The position numbers were made by a program, and so were the translations under genes. Below are positions 6,621 to 14,077 of a stretch of DNA of 15,862 nucleotides, piece after piece. The stretch is taken from positions 1-15,862 of the forward strand of contig JALGTD010000007.1 of NCBI GenBank assembly GCA_029821515.1, written 5' to 3'. How positions within the stretch are numbered: position 1 is the stretch's first letter; every line of letters starts with the position of its first letter. The stretch comes from Candidatus Zipacnadia bacterium (lineage in GTDB: Bacteria; Armatimonadota; Zipacnadia; Zipacnadales; Zipacnadaceae). The notes beneath the pieces were generated by a model that saw only the letters and a program-made list of their open reading frames with translations, was not told the DNA's origin and made no database searches.

Positions 6621-7289
6621 ATGTCACGAAAGAGGGCGAATGATCTGAGCGGCAGCGATTTCTCCCAGCAACGTCGGATGATGGTAGAAAACCAACTGCG
6701 CCGCCGCGGCATTGCCGATGAGGGCGTCCTGGTGGCAATGAGCAAGATTCCTCGTGAGAAGTTTGTTCCGGAACATCTGCTGCGCTTTGCGTACGATGAC
6801 AGTGCTCTGTCTATCGGTGAAGGTCAGACTATTTCTCAACCGTATATAGTGGCCAAGATGCTGGAGCTGCTGGCCTGTGGCCCTGAGCACCGGGTATTGG
6901 AGGTGGGCGCCGGCTCGGGCTACCAGGCGGCGTTGCTGGGGGAGCTGGCAGCGGAGGTCTACGCCATCGAAATTGTGGAGAGGCTGGCCCAGCGCACTCG
7001 CCAGGTTTTGTCCCGTCTGGGCTATGAAAATGTTAGCATTATGGCAGGCGATGGCACGTTAGGCTATCCGCAGGCGGCTCCTTACGACCGAATTATCATA
7101 GCCGCCGCTGCCCCGGAGGTGCCCCAGCCGCTGGCTGAACAGCTTGCTGAAGGCGGGCGGCTGGTAGCGCCAGTGGGTACTCGGGGTATGCAAACATGCA
7201 TATTGGCTGAGAAAGAAGATGGCGAACTTTCTATTGAGAAAAGTATTGGGTGCGTCTTTGTGCCCCTGGTCGGCGAGCACGGCTGGTAA
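6621..7289 (+). CDS. pcm: Protein-L-isoaspartate O-methyltransferase
   Basis: The enzyme methylates L-isoaspartyl residues in aged proteins with SAM and so starts their repair in the cytosol. The 222-residue product has the family blocks: RRMMVENQLRRRGI near the N-terminus, the substrate-side SIGEGQTISQPYIVAKM (about 64-80), motif I VLEVGAGSGYQAALL (92-106), AIEIV (115-119), GDGTLG (143-148), YDRIIIAAAAPEVP (155-168), GGRLVAPVG and the C-terminal FVPLVGEHGW. The length is typical. The start ATG 6621 follows AGGGG. About 115 bases separate it from the divergent phosphatase start. The PHP-like gene follows after 27 bases on the same strand, so the two probably form an operon. Confidence 0.95.
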   Translation: MSRKRANDLSGSDFSQQRRMMVENQLRRRGIADEGVLVAMSKIPREKFVPEHLLRFAYDDSALSIGEGQTISQPYIVAKMLELLACGPEHRVLEVGAGSGYQAALLGELAAEVYAIEIVERLAQRTRQVLSRLGYENVSIMAGDGTLGYPQAAPYDRIIIAAAAPEVPQPLAEQLAEGGRLVAPVGTRGMQTCILAEKEDGELSIEKSIGCVFVPLVGEHGW

Positions 7290-7316
7290 CTGCGGCGGGG
7301 AGTCGAAGGGAGAGCA

Positions 7317-8063
7317 ATGCGGCTGATCTCTTACGATGCTCATATCAATATCGCCGGTGACTGGCAATCATCCGAGCCGGGCCAGTTCCTGCGTGCCGCC
7401 GAAGCTGCCGGGCTCCAGGCAGTTGGGTTGGTTACCAGTTACGGGGCATTTGAGACGAGTGCCGGTGACTGCGCTAAGCGGCTGAGGGCAATTGCCTCAG
7501 TCAGCCCGGTACAGGTCGTTCCGGCAATCCAGGCAGAAATACTGGACACCTCAGGGCAAATCAGCGCGCCGGCCAGTACCTGCCAGCCCTTCTCTCTGGT
7601 GCTGGCTCATCTAAGCGAACGCACCGCCGGCGTCGGGCGTGAGGTGCCAGCCCGCTGGGAAAAGCTGATAGACAACATTTTTGCGTCGCTGATGGGTGGG
7701 CTCAAGGCGGGGCTATTCAACGTGCTGGCCTATCCATTTAATCTGGGTCGGTTTCCAGCGCCGGTAACACCCGGCGAACTGCCCACCGAGCGGCTGGAGG
7801 AGTTGGGAGATGCAATGGCTACGGGCGAGATAGCCTGCGAGTTGTGCAATCGGGCCTGGTGGTGGTATCCTAACCTGTCGGTGAGCGAATTCACCGAGGA
7901 GTTTGCCCGAGTATTGCAAACATTCTCCCGCTGCGGAGTGAAGTTTATTGCCGGCAGCGACAGCCGAACCGTCAGCGGCGTTGGCAACCTGCGGTATGTA
8001 CAACGGCTGATGCAAGCAGCTCGAGTGGAGCGCTCACAACTCGTGGACCTAACCCGGCTCTAG
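7317..8063 (+). CDS. PHP-domain-like protein with an incomplete metal site
   Basis: The 248-residue product resembles PHP-superfamily phosphoesterases. It opens with YDAHINIAG where the family has DxHxH, has a barrel-like order of strands, VVPAIQAEIL (about 67-76) in place of the ExE-type block, LVLAHL (94-99), NVLAYPFN (135-142) where a His-Pro is usual, ELCNRAWWW (175-183) and IAGSDSR (211-217) instead of GSDAH. Residues Asp7, His9, Glu74, His98 and Asp214 remain. The equivalents of the second motif-I His, the HP His and the GSDxH His are Asn11, Tyr139 and Arg217. Catalysis may be altered or lost. The start ATG 7317 has GGGAGA upstream. It is probably cotranscribed with pcm. Assignment rests on motif spacing by eye. 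The substrate is unknown. Confidence 0.6.
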   Translation: MRLISYDAHINIAGDWQSSEPGQFLRAAEAAGLQAVGLVTSYGAFETSAGDCAKRLRAIASVSPVQVVPAIQAEILDTSGQISAPASTCQPFSLVLAHLSERTAGVGREVPARWEKLIDNIFASLMGGLKAGLFNVLAYPFNLGRFPAPVTPGELPTERLEELGDAMATGEIACELCNRAWWWYPNLSVSEFTEEFARVLQTFSRCGVKFIAGSDSRTVSGVGNLRYVQRLMQAARVERSQLVDLTRL

Positions 8064-8094
8064 ACCGACAGGCGGTAGCCCTGGGTCTGAGTAT

Positions 8095-8253
8095 ATGCCG
8101 ACAGCCTATGAGATGATAAAACAGTATGACCCTGACCATCCTGTTACTACTGTTACCGTAGATCACCACCAGCAGATTCGACAGCTTATGCCCTACCTTG
8201 ACATTATGCAGACCGACACTCACCAGAACTCTCCTGGTGTACCGGGCCCGTAG
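8095..8253 (+). pseudogene. Remnant of a glycoside-hydrolase-like TIM-barrel gene
   Basis: This short open frame encodes 52 residues: AYEMIKQYDPDHPVTTVTVD, then QIRQLMPYLDIMQTDTH, ending at TAG 8251. The order of Y-x-x-I-K-x-x-DP-x-HPV followed by a Y-x-DI-x-x-x-D strand is the familiar barrel segment of GH2-type and related glycosidase-like proteins (relative DPxRPV, then a strand naming the site). No barrel strands precede or follow it, and there is no clear ribosome site before ATG 8095. It reads as a surviving fragment of a longer gene lost between the PHP-like gene and the DUF6785-type gene. The alternative is a chance small frame, but the family-like wording makes that less likely. Confidence 0.45.
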
Positions 8254-8276
8254 CGGAACTTTTATGGAGGCAACAG

Positions 8277-10208
8277 ATGCGCAGTAGCGGTATTACCTGG
8301 CGCTCGATTTTGATTGCAATAGTGCTGATCCCACTGAATGCTTGGTGGCTGATGCAGATTGAGCATATTCGCAACACGGATTATGCCAGCACTACAGCGC
8401 TGTTTTTCAACGCAGTGTCGATCCTGATTATTCTCCTGGGTCTGAGCGCACTGATTCGGTGGCTGATGCCCAGTCTTGCTCTGAGCCGCCCGGAACTGCT
8501 TGTTATCTACATCGTGGCAGTCGCTGGCACCAACATAGGTGGGCACGATCAGCTTCAGATACTGCTACCGACGCTCAGTTATGTATTCCGAGGGGCGGAT
8601 CCCGCTAACAGATGGGCACAGCTCATCCACCCGCTGCTCCCCCGCCAGTTGATGCCCCCAGAACAGGGCACAACAATTCCTCGTTTGTACGAGGGAGGCT
8701 CGTCACTGTATTACAGCGGGCATTTAAGCGCGTGGACTGGCCCGCTGTTGTGGTGGGGCGGCTTCGTGATAGTTGTTGTATTCACTATGTTGTGCGTCTG
8801 TGCAATATTCCGGCGCCAGTGGGATAACGAACGACTGAACTATCCGATTGCCGAAGTGCCATTATGGATCACGACCCCCAAGCGCGGCCTATTCATAAAC
8901 AAGCTGATGTGGGTGGCGTTTGGCCTGGCCTTCACCTTACGCATACTAACTATACTGCCCCACTTCTTCCCGGCGTTTCCTCAGATTCCGTTGGGGGTGC
9001 ACTATTACTCGACCGACACAATGCCGTGGCGGGCGGCGGGCAGCATACCGATCTCATCTTTTCCCTTCATCTACGGGTTAGCCTATCTGCTGCCCTTGCA
9101 GTTAGCATTCTCCTGCTGGTTCTTTCCGCTCTTCGGACGATTGCAGTTATTGCTGTGTGCTGTACTGGGTCTAGCCTATGGTTCTGCGCACGGCGATCCG
9201 CCCTATTTGAGCCAGCAGGAACTGGGGGCCTTTTTGGGGGTTTCTGGATTTATCATCTGGGCGGCGCGGGGTCACTTGAAGAAAGTCTGGCGGCAGGCGT
9301 GGGGCACGAAGGTACTGGACGACAGCGATGAGCCGATGCCCTACCAGGTAGCTTTCTGGGGGTTTGTGGTAGGGATGGGAGTGTTGATCTACTTTGCTAG
9401 CTTTGCTGGCATGCGCCCGCTTACCGCACTAATCTACTTCGTGGGATTGATGGCTGTCGTACTCACTACAGCGCGTATTCGGGCCGAGTTCGGGCTGCCC
9501 ACCATTGAACTATGTTGCCAGGTTGGCGTGGATGATGCTATGCAGCGAGTGGCTGGCAACCAGATGTGGACACCGCAAGACAAGACGGTCTGGGCGCTGT
9601 TTTTCTTTTTGAATCGCACGCACCGGCAATTCCCGATGTCTAACCAGATGGATGCTTTACATATTGCCAGACAGGCCAATATGTCACTGCGATGGGTCAC
9701 TGTGGTAATCCTGGCGGGCTTTGCGCTGGGGACGGTAGCCGCGCTATGGGCCTGGCTGCACGTCAGCTACCAGGTCGGACTGGAATCAGCCCGGAATATG
9801 GGACCGGCAGTGTGGGCCTTTGGCAATGCACCGTGGGCAAAGCTGGCCAGCACTTTGGCCTTCCCCCGGCCGCCCAATATACCTTCTTCGGTGGCCTATC
9901 TGGTTGGTATGGGGGTTACGTTTTTCTTAGCGGCGATGCGTACGCGATTCCTCTGGTGGCCTTTCCATCCCGTGGGTTATCTGCTGGTAGGCAGCGTAGG
10001 CCCGCTGCGCATCTGGTTTCCCATCTTCGTCACCTGGCTGATTAAGAGTGCTATTCTCCGCTACGGTGGGCATACGATGTATCGGCAGGCATTTCCTTTC
10101 TTTATTGGCCTAATTCTGGGCGATTTCAGTGCCGGTTTTCTGCGGACTATAATTGATTTGGCCTATCAGTTGTATCTACCGGCGTCTTCGGGCCTCGGCG
10201 GGTTGTAG
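8277..10208 (+). CDS. Large polytopic membrane protein, DUF6785/DUF6784 type
   Basis: The 643-residue product is an integral membrane protein with a dozen or so hydrophobic segments spread over the whole length. The overall look (LSRPELLVIYIVAVAGTNIGGHDQLQILLPTL, RQWDNERLNYPIAEVPLWI, TTARIRAEFGLPTIELCCQVGVDDAMQRV, FLWWPFHPVGYLLVGS) matches the DUF6785/DUF6784 family pair found in environmental bacteria, whose architecture recalls oligopeptide-transporter-like permeases. Conserved-looking polar spots include GHD (about 88-90), the RxEFG block and HPVGY. The function is not known, and transport is inference from topology. The start ATG 8277 has GGAGG six bases upstream. No ATP-binding or substrate-binding partner is adjacent. 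The stretch before it holds a glycosidase-like remnant, which hints at a saccharide-related locus. Confidence 0.75.
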   Translation: MRSSGITWRSILIAIVLIPLNAWWLMQIEHIRNTDYASTTALFFNAVSILIILLGLSALIRWLMPSLALSRPELLVIYIVAVAGTNIGGHDQLQILLPTLSYVFRGADPANRWAQLIHPLLPRQLMPPEQGTTIPRLYEGGSSLYYSGHLSAWTGPLLWWGGFVIVVVFTMLCVCAIFRRQWDNERLNYPIAEVPLWITTPKRGLFINKLMWVAFGLAFTLRILTILPHFFPAFPQIPLGVHYYSTDTMPWRAAGSIPISSFPFIYGLAYLLPLQLAFSCWFFPLFGRLQLLLCAVLGLAYGSAHGDPPYLSQQELGAFLGVSGFIIWAARGHLKKVWRQAWGTKVLDDSDEPMPYQVAFWGFVVGMGVLIYFASFAGMRPLTALIYFVGLMAVVLTTARIRAEFGLPTIELCCQVGVDDAMQRVAGNQMWTPQDKTVWALFFFLNRTHRQFPMSNQMDALHIARQANMSLRWVTVVILAGFALGTVAALWAWLHVSYQVGLESARNMGPAVWAFGNAPWAKLASTLAFPRPPNIPSSVAYLVGMGVTFFLAAMRTRFLWWPFHPVGYLLVGSVGPLRIWFPIFVTWLIKSAILRYGGHTMYRQAFPFFIGLILGDFSAGFLRTIIDLAYQLYLPASSGLGGL

Positions 10209-10391
10209 CATTTGCCCGGTGCACCCCTCCCGGCTTGGTGGCGAAAGGCCTTGTGGAGATTGAACTGCTATGCTTGGGCGAAGGGATAGAGCGAGGCCAT
10301 CCGTACGCGGTCAAGCAAGTGCTGGAGAGTGAGGGACTCGCTGTGTTCGTGAAATGCAGCGACTATTCCTCGCCGAGCTGCTCTCGTTTTC
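10209..10391. other. Intergenic stretch between convergent genes, no assigned content
   Basis: No gene is recognised between the DUF6785-type stop and the secreted-protein stop. A plus-strand frame from TTG 10235 reads VEIELLCLGEGIERGHPYAV and onward in a protein-like way, but has no ribosome site and runs into the opposite gene. It may be a degraded fragment or chance. No convincing terminator hairpin with a T-tract was seen. Confidence 0.4.
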
Positions 10392-12572
10392 TTAGCCCCA
10401 GGGCTGGTCGCCACGCGTCGGCCAGTCAGGGCCGTAATCCCTCTTCACCGGCGGGCGCGGGAGGAGTTGGCCCAGCCAGCCGGCGTGGGGGTTCTTGAAA
10501 TTGAAGCTGAGGCCGACGATATCTAGAGGCCGGACCCGGACGTATACCGCCTGCTGGCGGTTGGTGCGGGCTTCGTCACTTAGAGAGAACAATCCCTGGA
10601 AACGTCGCTGGACGAACTGCTCCGAATAAGATAGCCGCAGCAGGTGCATCTGCAGAGGAAGGGCCTGCAGCAGCACCGCGACATCTATTGGCCTTGAGGT
10701 ATTGTTCCACATAAATAGGACGCCTTCGTTTCCTCGCATAAATGAGCGATAGGTAATCGGTTCGCCTAGCCGTCCGGAAAAGTCCTCTTTGCCAGCCAGC
10801 CCCCGCAGCGGCACCGTGCCAGCCAGCTCACGGGTCAGTTCCCGTAGCATCGCGAATAGTGGCGGCGGGCCCTCACCCTGCTGCAGCGAGGACAGTAGGT
10901 CCGCTGGCAACGTGGCGGCGGTGCAACCCTGGGCGAAACCGCTGATGAGCAGTCGACCTGCCATTAGTGCATCCAGACGACTGTCCCCGGTGCCGTGCAG
11001 AGGCAAACTATCCAGGAACAGCGGCAGCCGCAATTGTCGCTGAGTAAGCGTATGTCGAAGGCTGACAAAGTCATATTGCCTGTCAAAATCCGCCCAAAAC
11101 AAGCACGGCTGCTGGCGCAAATGACCATCTATTTCTTCGGTCAGCACCGCGCTGGGGGGGAGCTCAGGAATATGCAGGCCAACGGAGTCGACGGCTGCGC
11201 CCATACCGGCGTCCAGTGCCTCCGCAAACTGAGGTGAAGGCATTAGCCCCTCAGCGGAGGTGACTACTGGCAGCGGCGGGCTGATGATAGCTGTCTCCGA
11301 GAGTTTGCTCTGTATCTGCTCAGTCGCAAGGGCTACCGTGGTGGCAATGTCGCTGCCGCTGCTTTGCTGCATTGAAGCAGGCAGGTGCAGACCGACCAGA
11401 GAGGTCATCCAGTTGCCTTGCGCTGCGTTGGCCCCGGCCAGCACCGCCGAAGTATCATTTCCTACCGGCAGTGAGAGGATGATTTGGCCAGCCACCTTGT
11501 TCAGTTGCTGGCTAACGACGGCGGTAGACTCGGGTTTTAGAGGTATACGAAGATGCAGGAACTGGGCTAGCTGGTGGACATCAGGGAGGGAAGAGGCAAG
11601 TGATTCCGAGTCAGCGCAGATGCCGACGGCGGGATAGCGGGGCTCGCAGACTACCTCGAGGGGGACTTCGATCGTCTGGGAGCCAGAAGACAATTTGACC
11701 TTGACCCAGTGATTGCCAATCTGCAGCATCTGGACAGGCGGGCGGAACAGCGTGGTTCCGCCGGCGGCGAAGGGTACGGTGAAGGTAGGCATATAAGCCC
11801 CGGGTGGGCCCTGAAGGCTAATGGTCAGGTCCTTTTCAACATCGCCGCGGTTGGTGACCAGAACCTCCATCTCATGGCGGACGCCCTGGGTCAGCATCAC
11901 CTTTGCCGGGAAGGTGATACGCAGGCCATTTACATTTGTGACCATCTCCCGTTCGGTGCCCACCGTGCGCCAGCGCCCGTCCAGGCTATCCGGCGGCTCC
12001 CAGCCGAGGGCCAATGGTTCCGGACTGGTTGCTACCGGCAGGTCAGCCAGCGGACCAGGCTTGTACTCAGGGACCGTCCAGTCGTTTAGTTCTATCTGTT
12101 CAACTGACCACTCACCCTCGCCGCCGACGATCCCGATCGCCAGGCGCAGCGGCTCCGTTCTGTGAGTTACCAGGCCCAGTTCAATCCGGTGCATCCTGCC
12201 GTCTTTGGGCTCCAGGTGCCACAGCGGCGTTACCTGGCCTGGTGATTCGGGAATGTCCGATACGAAGCTGACAGCGAGCGCGCCGCTACCCGAGCGCCTC
12301 TGTACTCGCATTGAGAGGGTTATAGGGTCGGCCATGGCGGGCAGCGGCTGCGAGATTACCCAGGCTCCAACCGGTGAGGAGGGCGTAATGACAAACGCTG
12401 GTTTCTGGTCGGCATCGGTCTCCAAAATAATCTCGGCAGCGGATCCTGCGGGACCTACCACTGTCCAGCCCTTGTGAGCCAACTTGAACTGCTGGTCAGT
12501 ATCTGCCGCGCCGACTGCACTGGCAATAAGTAGAGTCAATAGCATTGCAGCAACGGCGGATCTCATCTTCAT
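10392..12572 (-). CDS. Secreted protein with beta-sandwich and TIM-barrel-like parts, unknown function
   Basis: The product (726 residues from ATG 12572) has a clear signal peptide, MKMRSAVAAMLLTLLIASAVGA, with cleavage likely before AD. Residues about 30-175 look like a beta-rich domain. Residues about 215-325 (ITFPAKVMLTQGVRHEMEVL, VTNRGDVEKDLTISL, FTVPFAAGGTTLFRPPVQ) look Ig-like or CARDB-like. The middle part alternates short strands and helices (LRIPL, QIILSLP, VGLHLP, AIISPPLP, VGLHIPE, CLFWADFD, PLFLDSLPLHG), as in a divergent TIM barrel. A C-terminal beta part follows (about 610-700). No family is recognised. The upstream GspF-type gene ends in an ATGA overlap (12572-12569), which favours this start over ATG 12581 and implies translational coupling. 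Export by, or service to, that secretion component is a reasonable guess only. Confidence 0.7.
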   Translation of the reverse strand: MKMRSAVAAMLLTLLIASAVGAADTDQQFKLAHKGWTVVGPAGSAAEIILETDADQKPAFVITPSSPVGAWVISQPLPAMADPITLSMRVQRRSGSGALAVSFVSDIPESPGQVTPLWHLEPKDGRMHRIELGLVTHRTEPLRLAIGIVGGEGEWSVEQIELNDWTVPEYKPGPLADLPVATSPEPLALGWEPPDSLDGRWRTVGTEREMVTNVNGLRITFPAKVMLTQGVRHEMEVLVTNRGDVEKDLTISLQGPPGAYMPTFTVPFAAGGTTLFRPPVQMLQIGNHWVKVKLSSGSQTIEVPLEVVCEPRYPAVGICADSESLASSLPDVHQLAQFLHLRIPLKPESTAVVSQQLNKVAGQIILSLPVGNDTSAVLAGANAAQGNWMTSLVGLHLPASMQQSSGSDIATTVALATEQIQSKLSETAIISPPLPVVTSAEGLMPSPQFAEALDAGMGAAVDSVGLHIPELPPSAVLTEEIDGHLRQQPCLFWADFDRQYDFVSLRHTLTQRQLRLPLFLDSLPLHGTGDSRLDALMAGRLLISGFAQGCTAATLPADLLSSLQQGEGPPPLFAMLRELTRELAGTVPLRGLAGKEDFSGRLGEPITYRSFMRGNEGVLFMWNNTSRPIDVAVLLQALPLQMHLLRLSYSEQFVQRRFQGLFSLSDEARTNRQQAVYVRVRPLDIVGLSFNFKNPHAGWLGQLLPRPPVKRDYGPDWPTRGDQPWG

Positions 12573-13759
12573 GGCATCCATTCTTCAGCTCGTTCCAAGA
12601 TAGCGTTAATGTAGGCTGTATATGCGAAATATAAGGCTGCCGCCACCGGTACGGCTGTTGCGAGCGAGAAGCCGACCAGGCCGCCGATGACCAGCTTGTT
12701 GATGATATTGCGGCGTTCAAGGGTGGCCGCTTCGGACAGTCGGCGGAGCGCGTCCTCGTATAGTCCGGTCTGCTGAGCCGTAGCCAGAGCGCCTTTCTCA
12801 CGGTCAGTGAGGGCACTGCAGTTGGTCAGGGCCTGGGCAACTGGTACTTGCTCCCGGATTTGGGCGGCAGCGATGCGCAACTGTGCGTCCATTGGTCGGA
12901 TCCCCGACGCCTGCGCCGCCAGATTAAGCGAGGTGGGCAGATCCACGCCGGATCTGGTCAGGATATACATTGTCTGGAGAATGCGGGCACGCGCTGCGCG
13001 CATCCCAAACGGGGCCAACCAGGGCAGCGCACCAATGACATCATCGAGTAGCTCTTTGACTCGCGGGACGGCTGCGACCACCCGGCCAGCCTGCATTAGC
13101 ACAGCCAAGCCGACAATTATCGGCAGCAGCACCATCAGGCACAGATCCACGTACCAACTGAAGCCCCGCGCAATGACCCCGGGGAAAGGTGCCACCAGAA
13201 TTGCCACTATCAGCACCAGGCCGTAGTATATCCTCGGCAGGCGCATTTTTTGCTGCAGATTATGCTCCTCCTGGTACTGTGTCGCGATTGCGGAGCAGAT
13301 CTGATCAAGGTTGCCGGAAGTCTCGCCGGCCTTGAGCATCGCCCGGATGTGTCCGGGGAAGATTTGGGGATGTTTAGCCAGAATCTCCGAGGCATCCTCT
13401 CCTTCACCAAGTTTCGGTGTAATTTCCGCCAGGATGCCCTCCAGCCTCCGATCAACGCGACCTTTGAGCGACTCAGTGGCCTCATGTATCGGCACGCCTG
13501 CCTCCAGCAACTCGGCCAGTTGGGCATAGAAGTCAGAGAGGCTGCGGACCGAGACGGGACGCAGCGGATAAAGAAGCGAATAGTGGGTCTGTGCTGGCTG
13601 ATGGTCGGCTACCGAGTCTTCCGATTTCTGCTTAAGTGTCTGGATGTGCAGTCCCTTTTCGCGCAGCTTGACAGTCGCCATCATCCGTGATTCTGCCTCG
13701 ATGACATCCGCGACCGGGCGGCCTTCGGGATCCGTTGCCTGGTATTCAAACTTTGGCAT
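12569..13759 (-). CDS. Type II secretion/type IV pilus platform protein, GspF/PilC family
   Basis: GspF and PilC are inner-membrane platform proteins that couple a cytoplasmic ATPase to pseudopilus or pilus assembly. The 396-residue product has the family N-terminus (MPKFEYQATDPEGRPVADVI, then LREKGLHI) and a first T2SSF domain (FYAQLAELLEAGVPIHEA, MLKAGETSGNLD, about 75-170). Two membrane segments follow (about 178-198 and 205-225), then a second T2SSF domain (ILTRSGVDLPTSLNLAAQ, GLYEDALRRLSEAA) and a last membrane helix (about 355-385). Its length is normal. The start ATG 13759 has only a weak GGTG site upstream. No GspE-type ATPase, pseudopilin or secretin gene is in the window, so it is an orphan here. 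Its TGA overlaps the start of the secreted 726-residue protein, so the two are coupled. Confidence 0.9.
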   Translation of the reverse strand: MPKFEYQATDPEGRPVADVIEAESRMMATVKLREKGLHIQTLKQKSEDSVADHQPAQTHYSLLYPLRPVSVRSLSDFYAQLAELLEAGVPIHEATESLKGRVDRRLEGILAEITPKLGEGEDASEILAKHPQIFPGHIRAMLKAGETSGNLDQICSAIATQYQEEHNLQQKMRLPRIYYGLVLIVAILVAPFPGVIARGFSWYVDLCLMVLLPIIVGLAVLMQAGRVVAAVPRVKELLDDVIGALPWLAPFGMRAARARILQTMYILTRSGVDLPTSLNLAAQASGIRPMDAQLRIAAAQIREQVPVAQALTNCSALTDREKGALATAQQTGLYEDALRRLSEAATLERRNIINKLVIGGLVGFSLATAVPVAAALYFAYTAYINAILERAEEWMP

Positions 13760-13993
13760 TATTTACGCATCACCATACTCGCACACCAGCCGAACCGGGC
13801 CAGTTCCTGGCTCACTGTGTAGGGTGCGGAAGTATGCTCGGTGTGGCTCACGCTCGGTGACGTCGGCCACTGCGCATTGGCCGACCCTCTTTGCCCTTCC
13901 CCGTATGGGTGGAATAGACCTTCCAGCGGGTGGTGGGCAGGTCAAACCGGGGGCTATCTCTTATCAGTAGCACGGGCGTCTCGCCCACGGCCT
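13760..13993. other. Stretch upstream of the GspF-type gene, no assigned gene
   Basis: No recognised gene, promoter or RNA. Two minus-strand frames run through it and end beside the GspF-type start (one stop at 13763-13765, another overlapping the ATG as TAATG), but neither has a usable start with a ribosome site or family-like sequence. It may hold a decayed gene. Confidence 0.35.
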
Positions 13994-14032
13994 CTGGGCA
14001 AAAAGAAAATAGCCCAGGCTTTTTGCCTGGGC
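13994..14032 (-). terminator. Rho-independent terminator of the PEP-CTERM gene, repeat copy 1
   Basis: GCCCAGGC and GCCTGGGC (14012-14019 and 14025-14032) form a perfect 8-base-pair stem with a 5-base loop. On the minus strand the stem is followed by TATTTTCTTTTT (14011-14000), a good T-tract, about 46 bases after the PEP-CTERM stop. A third arm, CTGGGC (13994-13999), could pair with the central GCCCAG instead. GGCAAAAAG/CTTTTTGCC (13997-14005 with 14019-14027) is another exclusive pairing. The element recurs at 15266-15305. Confidence 0.8.
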
Positions 14033-14077
14033 CATTGTGTCCTCTTGTTGTGGGAGGGGCATCCCTGCCCCGACCTT

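Noticed and set aside
6506..6745. N-terminal extension of the phosphatase frame up to 6745
   Set aside because: It overlaps the start of pcm on the other strand, has a composition unlike the rest of the protein, and lies before the strong ribosome site at 6511-6521.
10235..10498. Plus-strand frame of 87 codons at the end of the secreted-protein gene
   Set aside because: It has no ribosome site, its second half is antisense to the secreted-protein gene, and no family was recognised. The first half could be a fragment but cannot be supported.
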